Shown: positions 35,401 to 47,876, counted from the stretch's first letter. The stretch: DNA of 64,000 nucleotides from Patellaria atrata CBS 101060 (GCA_010093705.1 MU006096.1:1400497-1464496), one strand, 5' to 3'. The notes: generated by a model from the letters alone, not told the origin. Made by a program: numbers and translations.

Positions 35401-37599
35401 CAGAGAAGTCGAAAGTGCCCATAAATGCAGTGAGGATCTCTTCGTTACCTCTTTTAGTCAGAAATTCACCGAGTATCTTTTTGTCGAGCCGTGATGTGGC
35501 TCGACAAAATTTGGCAACCGAAATAGGATTGTTTGGGTCATCAATAACTCCCTGTGATGCTAAATATGCGATGCCAGTTTTCGGCCTCTCGTTGAACTTT
35601 CTTGCGCCTCTAATGATAGTCCTTTTCAGGGCTCGCTGCTGTCTTAGAAATTCGACATCTGGGAAGGGATCACGATTTGGTTCGTCATCCAATCGATCCG
35701 CAATGAACTGCACGTAGCCTAGAAGAGCGTCCAAACAGAGTGGCGGAACATTAGTCGTACTCCAGGTCGCAGAATCTGGGAAGGCATTGCGTGACAACAG
35801 GCCCACCATATCCGTACAAAGATCACCGCGGTCGATTTCGCAGTCGTAATTGACGAATAGTTCAACCATAAAAGAGGGTATCCTAATAAGTGCGCCAACA
35901 CTTTCAACCATCGCTTCTCTTGCATCTGGTTTACGTGCTCCCCCTTCCAACCCAAGTTTCTGTCGGTCTTTAACAGGGACCGGTGTCGATCTTCCACTGT
36001 TAGGAGCCGGCGAGGATGGAGGGTTCTTTGATAAACTTGGGGCCTGTGGAACACCTTCGTATATTTCAGGAGGTATACCCGGCTCTAGTGGAATGTCGAC
36101 CTTCGGGAATAGACAAGCAACGAGGTAAGATAAGAACAACTCTTGTTGTAGCTTGAGCACACCTCTGCACGTCGCTATAAGAGTATACGCTACTCTTAGA
36201 GACTCGTTCAATATGGCCATATTTTCGGACCTAACAAGCTGGAATAGGTGTCGACAAAGGGTGTCTTTTGCCAATGAAGCCAAACTTGGATGATTTGCTA
36301 TTGAGGGTCCCGCAACTTCAAGCGCTACATCAACAATCCTGAGTCCCATAATACGCATAGTATCGGTATGTTGACGGTCATGTGGATCTAGCAGATCGAC
36401 AAGTACCCTCAGCAGTTCTCGAATGGATGGTAGCGAGTATGGTTTGACAATAACATCCTCTTCCGAAGTTAGTTCTTTAGGAAGGTCTATATGGCTGCCA
36501 TTAATGTTGCCTATTACCGGCTTTTCTTCGCTCCTATCCTGGGATCTTTCCTCTCGTGGAGTATCGACCCTCGTATCAGAGCTGGTTGAAGGTCTCGCCT
36601 CGGCCTCCTTGGTGCTCGGTACGGTGAGATTGGTACCGTTTACCGTAGGATCCATTTTCACGGCATCCATATCGTCTTTGGTGTCCTCATCTAAAGCACC
36701 CGGCTCTTCTCCCGCCTCAATCTCCAGATGTTTTAGCCGTTCAAATATGACCTGACACATCGTGATCATGGATATCTCTGCAGCCCGCCGTAACTGTTCT
36801 GACAACCTGCTCTGGCAGCACATGCTTAGTCCCGTCTCCATCATCTCACAAATGCTCTCGTCTCCCAGTATATCTCCCCCAGGTCCGGAAATCATGCCTT
36901 CCATAAGCTTCAGTATTCTTAGTAAGACAACCTCATCAGAAGAGGAATCCGTAGCTTCAAACCGGCAATGTGTGATCGCGGAGGAGAGCAGTTGCATAGC
37001 AACTGACAATCGAGGGGAATCTCGACAAATGATATTGTATTGGAGAAACTTAGTAATAGCAACGAGAGCTAAAGAGGTGATCGGGGCCGAAGTCGAGGAA
37101 GACCGAATTACTTGGAGAAAAGGGTGAAAGAGCGCCGGCGTGTCGAATTGTCTGATATCTGAATTTACTTAGCATAGACCTAGTTCGTCTCTTATCAGAC
37201 CATACCTTTACAGCCTTTCAGATCTGCCCTCAACCGTGCAAATGCTGCCATAAGCGGGTTGTCCTGCATGCTTTTCCCTTTCTTGCCCCTCAGACCCCAT
37301 CGCGACACTGAATCCTCCTCCTCCAAGTTGATACTGCTCGCCGAAGCTTGCTTTGGTTTATGCGTCCTCGGCGTCGGAGGCGGTCTACTTGATCCTCCGC
37401 CTAGGATAGCAGCTACTGACGAGTGTGCCCACCGTGCATGCTTTCGCATGGCAGATGTGACAGTTATACATTCTGTGACAACGAGGGCGACGGGGTCCAC
37501 AGCTATAGGAATAGGTCTGGTGTGAGTAAGGGTAGGAGTAGATGCTTGGGGCCTCGAAAGGACAGCAGAGTCCTCCTTATGTCTGTCATTGCTCATCAT
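32477..37599 (-). CDS. ARF guanine-nucleotide exchange factor GEA/GBF1 (Sec7 domain)
   Basis: About six exons, roughly 1,600 aa. Exon 1 (37599-37206) ends AAA G|GTATGG and joins 37157 onward. The large exon runs to about 34,590, with further introns near 34,590-34,545, 34,250-34,230, 33,400-33,350 and 33,245-33,195. The N-terminal DCB region includes HARWAHSSVAAILGGG and DNPLMAAFARLRADL. The HUS box precedes the Sec7 domain, which shows FDFSGLRVDEALRHLLISF, the glutamic-finger loop FRLPGEAQLIDRI, and CFAIIMLNTDQHNPN. The C-terminal HDS regions follow, and the tail is Pro/Ala-rich and acidic. GEA loads GTP on ARF1 at the early Golgi for COPI coat formation. The ATG doublet at 37599/37596 leaves the exact start ambiguous by one codon. 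The gene is intact. Confidence 0.93.
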
Positions 37600-38516
37600 G
37601 CGTACGAAACCCTAGGTGTAGAGGGTTCGAACGTTGTTCAAGGTTGGTCGTTCGCGAAATGTCCACGGTTGGGTTGAACTTAAATGCTGTTAACTTGAGC
37701 AGCCATAGTGCTAAGAGCTTCAGAGCGGTCGTGGTATTATTCAGCTTTTGGAAGATAAGACGTCGAGTAGAAAAAACTCTTGTGAAGTTGTGATATAGAG
37801 CTATTATTTCACTGAGGTTTCTGTCAGGTATCTAGTCTACTGTACTCGATTCACTAAAGCGGAAAAGATCGCAAGGCGATTGGACACATATCAGCTCCTT
37901 TTCAGCGCACGCCACTCTACGGTTAGCCACATATAGTAAACTCCTACGCAAAATTGGTATACGGTATCTTAAACAGTATGTGTACTAATGATACAAAACT
38001 CGATGTCCACTATATGCTCGAAATTTGTATTCGAGATGCTCAAAGCCTGTCTATATACAGCTCTCGCCAACTCCCACCCGTCCCTGGTAAAACGCATCTT
38101 TTAGTGGTAATATGCATTGCAGAAAATAACAGATGCCAAAGAATATGTGCTCTCTGAGCATCAGACAATTATTATGTCAAGCTCTGAAATCTACCATCGA
38201 ACTTCATTCATTCATAGCCAACAGTCCATGTTGTAGCTGTAGATCTTAGAGACGGGAACCCCACCCAACGGCAGCCTTTTAGACAAAGATGGTCGTTCAC
38301 TGCCGTGCAAAAATGATGTGCGGGAAGGTGTATTGTAGTCCTGATGACGTGACGTTGTTTCCAATGAGTAACAGTTCATCAAGGTGTTGAGCGAGCGCGC
38401 GGGCTCTCGCCCCCTTGTTCCTAGTATCCTAATGACATGTTCTTAATGACCTTGCCTAAGACCAGAAGTATATGTTAGCATTCTGCATGTATAGATGATT
38501 GATAGTTAGAGGAGAC
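37600..38516. other. intergenic, no gene seen
   Basis: GEA promoter and 3' flank of the Anp1-type gene. No ORF here has motif support. A GGGTTCGAAC tract at 37622-37631 looks like a tRNA T-loop but has no pairing arms. Confidence 0.5.
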
Positions 38517-39986
38517 CTACGCTTCCGCTGGTCTTGGTGGTCTATCCTCTTCAGCCGGTTTTTCTTTAACTTCTACATTGGCTCTCTCTTCTTCCACATA
38601 TTGTTTCTTAGCAGCATCCTTGATCTGAGCTTTATCCTGCTCCCACTGCCCGGCTGGACTATCAAATTCAGCTTGAATTCTCTTCATTCGCTCATTCTTC
38701 TCCTTTTCTTCCGCCTCCTTCTTGACCCTTTCTTTCTCCATCTCCTCCATGTGCCGGATATCGTCAACACTCGGTTCGTACAAGTGCCAGATGGTGTAAT
38801 GGGGTAGGCCAACCACAGAGAATTTCATACGCTTCGCCATCTATTACCATGTTAGCCGAAAGGATCCTGCCATTCCTCAACTCCAAGATAGCTAACAAAC
38901 CTTTCCAAAACCTTCCGTCTCAGCATGCTTCTCAAAGCTGAAGGCCGGGAAGTGCACGCCTGCCCGGAACACTCTCGCTTTTGCAAGGATGCTGACACCA
39001 CCGACACCATCAATCTCCATTTCCATATCAGGATCGCCATACGGATCCCGCAAATAGGCCAGATGAGGTCTCCACGTCGCGTACTCTGCATAACCTTCGA
39101 CGATCACGGCATCCTCATCTAGAGTCTCGGCTAGAGCAAGAGCGGTCTCTGACTCTTGCCATGAGTTAAGGTCGTAGGGTTGTTCTCCGCCAAGCCAATC
39201 AGGTAGAGGGCGCCAGACGTCTGGAATACGTTTAGTTCCTGCCATGAAAATAGATCATGATCACATACTTGGTACGATTATGTCCTTGTTATGGCGCATG
39301 AGGTCTTCTAAAATGGTGACCGGTGCTGTCTCTACGTCTACATCTCTCCAATATACCCAACTGTGAGTGGGACGTAGCGCAGCACTTAATAGCCAATTTC
39401 TAGCTTGCGCCATAGATTTTCTTCTGCTTGCTTGTGCTGCAAATCCGTGTCTGCTCTCCACGTCCTGATTGACTTTTTGACCAAAATCCTTCTCCATGAT
39501 AGAGACTTCACCGAAATGTTGCTTAGGGTCTTCATCTGCCTGTAGTTCCTCCAGGAATTTGGTTAGCAGCTCTATGGTGTTATCCTTGGAATCTCCGACG
39601 AGAAACGCAAGATCGATAAGGTGATGCGGATATGTGAGATTCCTCAGGTGTGAGAAAAACATGGGTAGGTGTGGTGCCGCATCTCTTAGAGGAGCGCAGA
39701 GCAGTATTCTTTCCTCTCTTTCCCATCCCCGATTCGTGCCCTGCACATTGTTTAAGTCGTAATATCGTACAGTTTCCAGTTGGAAGTCCTCTCCAGCAGA
39801 AGCTAAGCCAAACGAAAGCGCGGGTATAAGGCTAAAGCGCAGGGAAGGAAAGAATAGCAAAACGACGCAAAAGAAAAGCAGGGCGCCGATCCCTAATCGG
39901 AGGATAAGCTGTCTTCTTCGTCTTAGTGCAGGTTGCGATCGCGGCTGGAATCTGTAAAAACCCATGTTATTAGTGAACCCAACCAT
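38517..39986 (-). CDS. Golgi mannosyltransferase of the Anp1/Van1/Mnn9 family, Anp1-like
   Basis: Three exons, 39986-39269, 39220-38901 and 38840-38517, give 453 aa. The acceptor at 39221 (TATTCCAG) is preferred over a nearer GGCAG, because it restores the conserved VPNVWRPLPDW. This is a type II membrane protein: a short basic cytosolic end (QPALRRRRQLILRL), one helix (GALLFFCVVLLFFPSL), then a luminal GT62 domain. The DxD metal motif is in YWRDVDVETAP. VSILAKARVFRAGVHFPAFSFEKHAETEGFGKM is the family's conserved C-terminal block. The last about 75 residues are a charged coiled coil (EKERVKKEAEEKEKNERMKR), a feature I associate with Anp1 orthologues. It extends the alpha-1,6-mannan backbone of N-glycans within the M-Pol complexes. 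Confidence 0.9.
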
Positions 39987-41750
39987 CTCGAAGATTATAA
40001 CAGTTCTAGAATAACAGTTTGGGCGTTATATAAAATGTAGGTATGCATACTTGTGAGGTTGAATGGAAAAGGAGCCACTTCCGCCCAAAGGATAGGAAAT
40101 ATGTCCGTTCGAGTATGCATGTCTATGCATCTTTCCTCTGGGCGATTTCGATGTAAGCACTGGTAGCATCCAACCTAAGGTGATGTATTGTGGGAACGGA
40201 TGCGCGGCCGGCGGATACTCCTTTCTTATTGAATACCCGCACTCTCTCTTCGACCTCCTCCCAAACCAGCAGAACAGGCCAATGCGAATGCTGGCGCAGG
40301 TGGGAACCTATCGTTCAGCGAAAGAGACTTAACTCGTAAGGCATAGAAGTGGCCGTGTAAAAGATATGGGAGGTTGAAGGAGGTAAGGTAAAGTGGACGG
40401 CAAAAGTTCGAGGTGTCCTGTTTAAAGATTTCGTGGCACAGATGGTCCAAGGTCGAATACGGGGGTGAGCCAAGAAGTTGGAATTTAGATGCTGTACTGT
40501 AGTCTACTACCGGTAGTGTAACTGACTGTTATAACCCGTCATACCTTTGTGTACAAAGGGGACCTTTAAAAAATATATTGGAGGAGAATAGAGATGAAAG
40601 GGTGGAAGAGACACGGTTCTCTCTCGCTGGGTAGTCAAATCGACAGGCTAAGGTCCGTTTGATTGCTTCTCCAGGGGTTCCTTAAATTGTTGTTGATAGT
40701 CTAAACGTCGACTTTGATGATCTACTTTCAGGCTATCACCTACATACATACTGTACAACTCGTCGCAGAAGAATAACATCACGTCCCAACAACTCGAGGC
40801 CATTAATTGTCTACGTTCTTCAGGCATCTGTTAGTACAGGATGGGGCTTCATTGTCCTGTACAGTATATTCGCTTTCATTCATACAATAGGGCTGGACTC
40901 CGTTTAGCCCTCAGCATATACAGCAAGTTAGAGTATTATGAGAGGTAAAGGATAGGCGCAACGTTGTACGCCCAGCTCAACATTTTCGATATAGAATGTC
41001 GGCATCGGAAACCACAGAATCATCTATCACTGTATTGCAACCCCAAAGATGATACTTTCATATTTTTTATCAATTATCTTCATTGATGTGGGATACAAAG
41101 CTTTCATCTCTCTGTCTAATTCAAAAATCCCCTCTGCAGTGGAATTAGTAGCAGACGCACGTGCGGTATCTATTGAAAAGAGATATTAGCACGATTCATT
41201 TCCAAGACCTTTTTCAAGAATAGAATGAACATAAAGCATGTGCTCAGAAAAGCCGATTTACTCATGCTCCATCGCCGGCTGAAGGTCCAGAGCAGCCCAA
41301 GACGGACCGTCCTAGCCAAAAGCTCTGAAGCCAGCATTACACACATCGGATACCGTCCGGGAGACGATACCACGACGTACAACTCCACAACCAATCATCC
41401 CTGTCAAAGACAAGTCCGGTGCGGAAGGGTGGCTCGGGGAAAAAGCGTCATTGAATGGATAGACTGTTGTCATCGTCGCAGGGGGATAAAGAGAATAGAT
41501 TAATACGTACCCTTTCTGAGATAACAAATGTGTGCTGGACCCTCGGATATTAGGTGATATCTATCGTTCAGATGTTAATGAAGCACTACGGACAACGTCT
41601 TATATTCATAATGAGAGTGAGGCTCGTAAGTCAGACAATGTAAGCTTTGGTATATATTTTCCTCAATGTAGTTCGGTAGCAGAACTGAAATTGAATACGC
41701 TCATCATGCGAGCTAGAGATGAAGTGAGAAGTGTAAGACGGGATTGTAAC
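39987..41750. other. intergenic, 1.8 kb, no confirmed gene
   Basis: Upstream of the Anp1-type gene and downstream of the next reverse-strand gene. One weak candidate lies on the - strand near 41473-41260 (a 53-codon frame with a possible GTACGT...TTCAG intron). It is described under findings. The rest, including the 40226-40450 frame, shows no coding signal. Confidence 0.45.
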
Positions 41751-42476
41751 TTACCATCTCTCTAAAAGTGAGTCTTGATCAGTAAGGGCTGCATCAAGAT
41801 CTTGCGCGAGGGCAGCACTTGGATTATTGATTTCGTCCAAATTCAATGACGGGATGTCTTCCGCGTCAGTTACCGCGACTACGACGGATGCGTGAGGTGG
41901 TCCCTCAACCGGTCCAACAGGGAAAACGCGTGTGATCAGGGTCGCAATATCAGCAAGTTTCGCCTTCTGTTGTTGTGCGATCTCCGTCATATCTGCTGCA
42001 GCAGGACTGCCTTGCAGAAGACTAAATGAGAGTGTCTCAACCTCCCCCAAGCAAATTTCGAAATAGCTCAACATCCGGGGCAGAAACAAAGTATTTATTG
42101 CGACGACGTTGACGAGCAGGCCTCTCCTTGGGTTTTGCGCCAACAGGGGACTGAACATCCTTCTCTCCGTGTGCTTGACCAGCAGTCTCTAGGAGACAAT
42201 TTGCTCCAATTCTCGTTTTAGCTTTCGATCCCGATGTTTCGTGACTAATACGTTTAAAGCCACCGGCGTTATCCCATTCAAAACATTCGAAGAATTCATA
42301 CCTTTGTTCACGTGGGAGGGATTTCCCCTTTTTATACGGCGACCACTCGACCCAAGCATCGCTTGTGCAGCAGTTTCAAAGTCTCTCTTTCTGCCGCCTG
42401 TGGTGCGATTTCCACCACTTGCTTCCGACTGATGTCCCTGAGCCTTCCCTCGCACTCTATTTCTTGTTGTAGCCAT
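41751..42476 (-). CDS. hypothetical protein, probably spliced
   Basis: Not recognised. Starting at ATG 42476 (MATTRNRVRGKAQGHQS) the frame is open to a TAG at 42191-42189. The same frame then continues without shift to the TAA at 41751. A 63-nt GT...TAG intron (42251-42189) would remove the stop in phase 0 and give about 220 aa. The N-terminal part is basic and polar (GGRKRDFETAAQAMLGSSGRRIKRG), which suggests a nuclear protein. The C-terminal part has helical segments (MTEIAQQQKAKLADIATLITR and PSAALAQDLDAALTDQDSLLERW). If the intron is not used, two short proteins or a broken gene result. The stop codon overlaps a perfect donor (G|GTAAGT), so a further 3' exon is possible. Divergent from MTR3. 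Confidence 0.45.
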
Positions 42477-43141
42477 TGTAGATTTGAAACACAACCGTCA
42501 ATGTCTCTAGATAGTGCAAGGTCAGTGCAAAAACTCGGCAAGTGGCGCCAGTGTGTACGATAGAGCCAAGTGAACTCAGTTGGTGGTGCATGTTCGAATG
42601 ATCACGGAGGAATATCCAGAACTATATGTGATTTGTCTCATCATATAAAGAAAGCTTGTTAGGAATGCTGAAAACGGATGTTCAACTTACGAGAGACACA
42701 CACCGACTTAATTATGTTAAAGAAGTTGGTCTATCCTAGTAGGACCTCGAAATTTATGCAATTGCATAGTCTATGCGTTGAAATGGAAGAGTATTGACTC
42801 TTATCAAAAAGACGCACCATGATCCCACACCACCAAAGGTGGTTGGGCACAGGTACGAAGCCATGTTTACTCGAGAATGCTGAAATAGTTTCTTAATAGA
42901 TGGCGTTTGATTTCATCTTTCGAGAAATGTTAAATCTCGATGTAGAGTTCGGTGCTGCTGCGTTGGTGATGAGACAGGTTGTCAGTATTCGGTACGGTAA
43001 AAGAAAGTGAAAAACTTAGAGTGGTCTAAGCTCCCCAATCCTTGCTTCAATGGACATATCTATAAACCACCACATTCCAGTTCCCACTTTCTGAGCATCA
43101 ATTCGGCTCCCAATGGCCAACAACCCCAAAAGTTTACCAAA
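42477..43141. other. intergenic between divergent genes
   Basis: Shared upstream region of the hypothetical gene (-) and MTR3 (+). Normal composition. No ORF or repeat of note. Confidence 0.5.
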
Positions 43142-44126
43142 ATGACAGATAGAAGGCGAATTAATGGGCCTCCCAGCGGGACACAAACCCCAATCTTTGC
43201 CTCCACCCTAAAACAAACCCCGACTGTCCGTCTCTCTCCTCCCACTAGAACTCGCGAGCCCACCGAGCTCCGCAAAATCTGTCAGTTCCCCTCTTTAGAA
43301 ATAAAGGCTAACATATAGCTAACGCTGTCTTAAAGTTCTCAAAACCGGGCTCGTCCCTTCATCCTCCGGCTCCGCCTACCTCGAACTCCAACACTCCTCT
43401 CAACTCACCTCGCTCAAAATAACCTGCACCGCGCATGGCCCGCGTCCTCTCCCACGGTCTGCGCCTTTCTCCCCGCAACTAGTCCTCTCGACTACCGTCA
43501 AGTTTGCTCCTTTCGCTTCTCGGGTGCGCCGTGGATATGTCCGCGACAGTGCAGAGCGTGACTTAGCCGTCCACCTGGAAACCGCGCTAAGAGGTGTTGT
43601 ATTGGGGGACCGCTGGCCGAAGAGCGGTTGCGACGTGGTAGTAACGGTGCTCGAGGGCGAAGAGGACGCGTGGTGGGGTGATGTCGCAGGAGCAAGAGAG
43701 AGAGGAGAAGGGTGGGGGCTGATGTGCGTGTTGGCCGGGTGTATTACGGTTGCGAGTGCGGCGATTATGGATGCGGGGATCGATTGCGTGGATCTGATCA
43801 CAGGAGGAGTAGCAGCAGTTGTCGAAGAGGGAGGAGGAAAGAGAGGGGAGGTTATGGTTCTAGATCCTTGTCCCGCTGAGCATAGAAATGTGCTTGCGGC
43901 CTGTGTGGTTGGGTACTTGGCGAGTAGGGATGAAATAACAGAGGTGTGGATGAAGGGGAACGCGAGCGCTGCAATATCAGCGGAAGAGCTTATTGAAAAA
44001 GCTGTTGGTGCTGCTGCCGCGACGAAGGCGGTGCTTGAGGAGGCGATAAAGGAGGCAGCGTTTGTTAAGTTTCCGGAGCTTGCTAAGAGTCGCGGAGGCC
44101 TGAATGATATTGATATGAACGGCTAA
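43142..44126 (+). CDS. exosome core subunit MTR3 (RNase PH-like)
   Basis: Two exons, 43142-43280 and 43336-44126, give 309 aa. The join restores Ile-Phe-Leu-Lys-Thr-Gly (I|FLKTG). The N-terminus (MTDRRRINGPPSGTQTPIFA) is typical of fungal MTR3. The RNase PH fold shows SSGSAYLELQHSSQLTSLKITCTAHGP near residues 56-85 and VLAGCITVASAAIMDAGIDCVDLITGGVAAV in the second half. The catalytic residues of active RNase PH enzymes are not conserved, as expected for a structural ring subunit. MTR3 is part of the six-membered exosome ring, which threads RNA to RRP44 and RRP6 for rRNA processing and mRNA decay. The gene has an unusually GC-rich, purine-strand-biased body. Confidence 0.88.
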
Positions 44127-44528
44127 ATTTGAAACGAAATATTTCTCTTAATTTCTGTATGGATTATGGGTTGTGTTAAGATTAGACCGGGGCTTGTGCT
44201 GCATCGCGTCGGCGTTCTGGGGACAATATCAAAGTAAATTTGCACGTTTCTTAATGACAATCACAGGCTCTTATGAACAGATTGAAGTGTTTTCTTTTAC
44301 CATCTAAAGCAGGTTCATCAGCCTCGCTTCCCCCTAGTTCGAAATAATTTCATCGAGCTAGCCAAAGCAAAGTCCCAAACTCATATTCAGTCAGCCATCC
44401 CAATGTACAGAAAACATCGAAGGTTGAAGAGTCATCCATGGTCCACGAGGATGTACCAAGACTCTTCCCCTTTTATTAGCGGAGCATATGCAGATACCAG
44501 AACTTCTCTCCAGTTCCAACACCAAGAA
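44127..44528. other. convergent 3' flanks
   Basis: Between the converging stops of MTR3 and the Myb-like gene. Nothing beyond probable 3' UTR sequence is seen. Confidence 0.5.
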
Positions 44529-45200
44529 TCAGATGGGGTATTCATCGTTTGTTTCGTATTTGAAGTTGGTATTATCGTCGAGGGCGTACTCATCGTGCTC
44601 ATGATATACATCCTCCTCATCGAGATCCTCTTCATCATCATCACTGCCCTCATCTTTGACTTTAGGACTCTTTGAAGCCACAGCACGAACCGGTCGCTGC
44701 TTCTTCGGGATAGGAGTGGCGGAATAGGTACCGGCATCATCGTCGCTATCGTCGTCGTCATCCTTGCTGGGCTTCTTGCGCTTTGTACCCGTAGTTGGCC
44801 TTTTAATAGGACTAACTGAGCCGCCCTTCGTTGCAGTGGTCTTCTTGGAGGGGGTAGCGGGCTTTGAGGCATCAGCTACGGACATGCCTTCGTCTAACGC
44901 CTTCTTGAGACGCCCGAAACGTTGGGCGGCGCCAGATTTCGAGCAACCCAAAGCTTTGCCAACTGCGTCGAAATCGATCTGCAACGCATTAGAATGATGA
45001 AGATGTTGCGCTATGAGTCACAGTCGACAGTCTGACAATAGCTGACGAAGGTGGTAGATATAATTTCCTTCTCAAGGACATAATTGGAGGTGAGACTCAT
45101 GAGGAAGAATTAAGATTTTACTCACTGTCTTCATGTCCGAATTCTTGACACAGAGCCATAAGAGCTGGGCTGTGCCCTCGAGAGGAATCTTGGCTGGCAT
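44529..45200 (-). CDS. small Myb/SANT-like nuclear protein
   Basis: Two exons, 45200-45126 and 44978-44529, give 174 aa. The N-terminal 60 residues (GTAQLLWLCVKNSDMKT, then IDFDAVGKALGCSKSGAAQRF and GRLKKAL) form a compact three-helix segment of the Myb/SANT-like type found in many short fungal proteins. The intron splits it between helix 1 and helix 2. The rest is disordered: Lys/Thr/Pro-rich with SPIKRP and KRKKPSKDDDDDSDDD (likely nuclear import), and a strongly acidic tail (DEGSDDDEEDLDEEDVYHEHDEYALDD). It looks like a chromatin or DNA-associated protein. No specific target can be deduced. Confidence 0.72.
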
Positions 45201-45688
45201 AACGATTGATTTTTCGTGCCTACGGGAGTTGTCCGTTGTCGTTAGCAAATGGCGGAAAATGGCTCAGCAACAGAGGAGAATCGATACATACTGATTGGTA
45301 TGCGCTGTTGAGAAAGTTCGATGCGTTGAAGAAATTGTTTCAATTTCGGGTCGATGTTGTGAAGGTTGGTTGATAAAGGTTTGATCAAGGTAGATGTCAA
45401 CAACAGAATCGGCAAGCAGGCAAGGAAATTACGTCCGCCTAAGACAAACGGACGATGGCGTGACTTTGACCAGAATAAGGTGGGGTAACTAGAATTTTAA
45501 AAATTGATCCGGTTGCATGATAGCGACAGTGAGAATTGCAGTGTTGCTGGTTAGCCGTGCGTCTGAAGTGATAGATCACAATGACGATGAGACCATGAAA
45601 TTACAGGAAAGAAACGAGATATGAAATTCACATTGAGCATTGGGTATCATGCGGCTATCAAAAGAAACTTGAATGCTATCCAACCAGA
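45201..45688. other. intergenic, no gene seen
   Basis: Promoter of the Myb-like gene and 3' flank of EXO84. The + strand frame 45621-46007 is antisense to the EXO84 last exon. Confidence 0.5.
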
Positions 45689-47876
45689 TCAACTTAAACC
45701 TAGTCCTACGCCTTGTCCTTCCTGCTTTTGTACGTCTATCCCTTTGCCTATCAAACCTTTGAAATCAAGTCCAACATCAGATAGCATAGACGCATGCGCA
45801 ATTGCACGCTCCATACAGTCTCTCCATGTGTCACTTCCTGATCTTACACTACTCAACTGTCTTGAAAGGATAGCGTTGAATTCGTCGACTTGCTCCTTCG
45901 CCCATTTGACGGACGCTGAGGTCATGACTGGGGGGAAGCATTTCGAATATACATCTACCGTGTTCTTGATTATTGTGAAATATATGAACGATATTTCAAA
46001 AATGTAGGCATGGAGGTCGCCCTCGAAGACGCATTGTCTAGGATCGGGTCGGTCAGCCGAAGAACAATTACGATAACTCACAAAATCTATCACAGCGCGA
46101 CACCGAGCCGTGGAAACTCACCTCGATCGTTTTTGTACGGTTTCAGTACGCGCGGAAAGATAAACTTCCCTAGCACGATCCTCAAATCCAAGGCGCACTA
46201 ACCATTCCACATGTCGTTTCGTCGAAGTGGCCCAGTTATGTGTATTCTGTAATCGTCGTGCAATCAGCCCTGCTAACTTCGCAGCTCTTTCATTGACCTT
46301 ATGCGTGACAATCTCCTGTGCCAAAATGTTGTTTCTAATATGCTTCGCCAATCGCTTTAGCTTTTCTACTTTGACTACCGCGTCCTCGAACTGTTGCAGG
46401 GCGATATCGATATCTAATTCATCCATCTGGCTTTCCACTCCACGGATGCTTTGCTGCTTTCCGTCAACGTCGATAAACGTAGAATTCTTCGTCGCTGAGG
46501 GATTGTCAGAAATATCAGAAAGGGAGGTAGACTTCCGCAGTGCGCTAAAATCCTTATTGTATATACTAGATGAACTAGTAAACTCTTTTTGTCCTCCCCT
46601 TTCAACTTCGGTAGTTTTCCGTAAATCATCTACTGCTTTATGGAACGCAGATAGAAACGCAGCTTTATCGGTACCGCTAGAAGAACCGGTGGCGCAATAG
46701 GTGAAGGACTCTGTTCCGACACGAATATTAATCGCATCCGAAACATTGTGCTTATCATCATCCCTTCCACCTATTCCAGATCTTGTCGAGAGATCGGCTA
46801 GTCGGACGTCTTGTAACGGCCAACATCTTTGCGCGACCAAATGCGAGGATCCCTGGTTCTGACGCTGTTTGACATCTCTCGGATTCTGGGATGGAAGCTC
46901 GGCCCGCTTCTTCTCCGTTGCGATGAGCAAGTGGTCATTAAGCAAAACAGGGATGATTCTGCGCTGAGCTTTCCAAGTTGCTGCATCTAATTGGACCCAT
47001 TTCTTAGATTCGTAGATAACGTGTCGCCCAGGAACAGCCGGGAGAAATTTCTGGGATCCTTCAACTCTCCTCCATAATTCCTGTAGATGAGTATTCCAAA
47101 GTGCCTCCAGATTAGCGACAGAGCTTCGATTCGCCTGCTTCCTGACCGTAGTTGTGTCCACTTTATTCGCCGAAGAGAATGACTGGCTGTCTATGGCAGA
47201 GCTCAGTTCTGCAATCAGTCCTCGAAGAGTCCGCATTTCATCTTTCAATTTATCGGCCTCTTTGCTGATCTTGATAAACTGTGTCCTATTCTGGAAGACG
47301 TTCAATTGTAGATCTGTTGAGGTGCGGTTTTTAAGCTTCCTCAGAGCCTCTTGATATTGGTATACATCATCCTCTGTGGCATCGGCGAGTATTTGCGCAA
47401 CATCTGCCACATATGTAAGCTCACGAACTCAGGAGGCGCAATGAGAGTTTCGTACACTGCTCGGGTCTTAGATTTGGGTCTCTCATCGCCTTGACATCGA
47501 CCTTGATCCTTTGCCCTTCACCACCCGTACTGGGTCTTCCATCTCTTGAAGGAGGCTTATCATTGAGAAATTGCTTTGGCATAGACGGAAGGCTAGGTAT
47601 CGGTGGAGCTTCGCCGTCGAGATCCTGAGGATTGGCGAATCTTGTCGAATACCTCCGCTTGACTAGATCGGAGGTTTTACCACCTGGAGGTGCTGGCCTG
47701 GAGCGTGGTAAATCGAGTTTAGAACTGTCATTGGACTTGCTACGAGCTTGTGCCTCTTGGATTGACTGTACATTGAGGCCTGCGGGCAGAGGGCCACTGA
47801 TTTGTTTCGGGGCGCTGATTTTGGGCCGCACAGAGCGCTTTTTGCGAAGTGAAATTCCCTTGCTCTTTTCTTCCAT
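45689..47876 (-). CDS. exocyst subunit EXO84
   Basis: Three exons, roughly 680 aa. The start at 47876 (MEEKSKGISLRKKRSVRPKI) is the second Met of a longer frame; the upstream one is in the leader. The first intron (52 nt, GTACGA...GGCAG) restores RPEQYVAQILADATEDD. The second intron (near 46,117-46,055) restores RSRQCVFEGDLH. Layout: basic disordered N-terminus with DPNLRPEQ; coiled coil (residues about 155-240, ALRKLKNR...ADKLKDEMRTLRGLIAEL); PH-type domain around LPAVPGRHVIYESKKWVQLDAATW...LLNDHLLIAT; then the CATCHR helical C-terminus. EXO84 tethers secretory vesicles to the plasma membrane, and in fungi acts at hyphal tips and septa. It is divergent from TOM20, with 294 bp between starts. 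Confidence 0.9.

Noticed and set aside
37615-37650. tRNA suggested by GGGTTCGAAC
   Set aside because: The flanks do not pair into a T-arm and no acceptor stem or anticodon arm fits.
43400-43801. 133-codon reverse frame over MTR3
   Set aside because: Shadow of the GC-rich MTR3 exon. The RNase PH fold is on the + strand.
44403-44872. + and - frames over the Myb-like gene tail
   Set aside because: Caused by GAT/GAC-rich acidic codons read in other frames.
47421-47460. EXO84 as two separate genes
   Set aside because: A 52-nt GTACGA...GGCAG intron joins the frames into the conserved PEQYVAQILADATE sequence.
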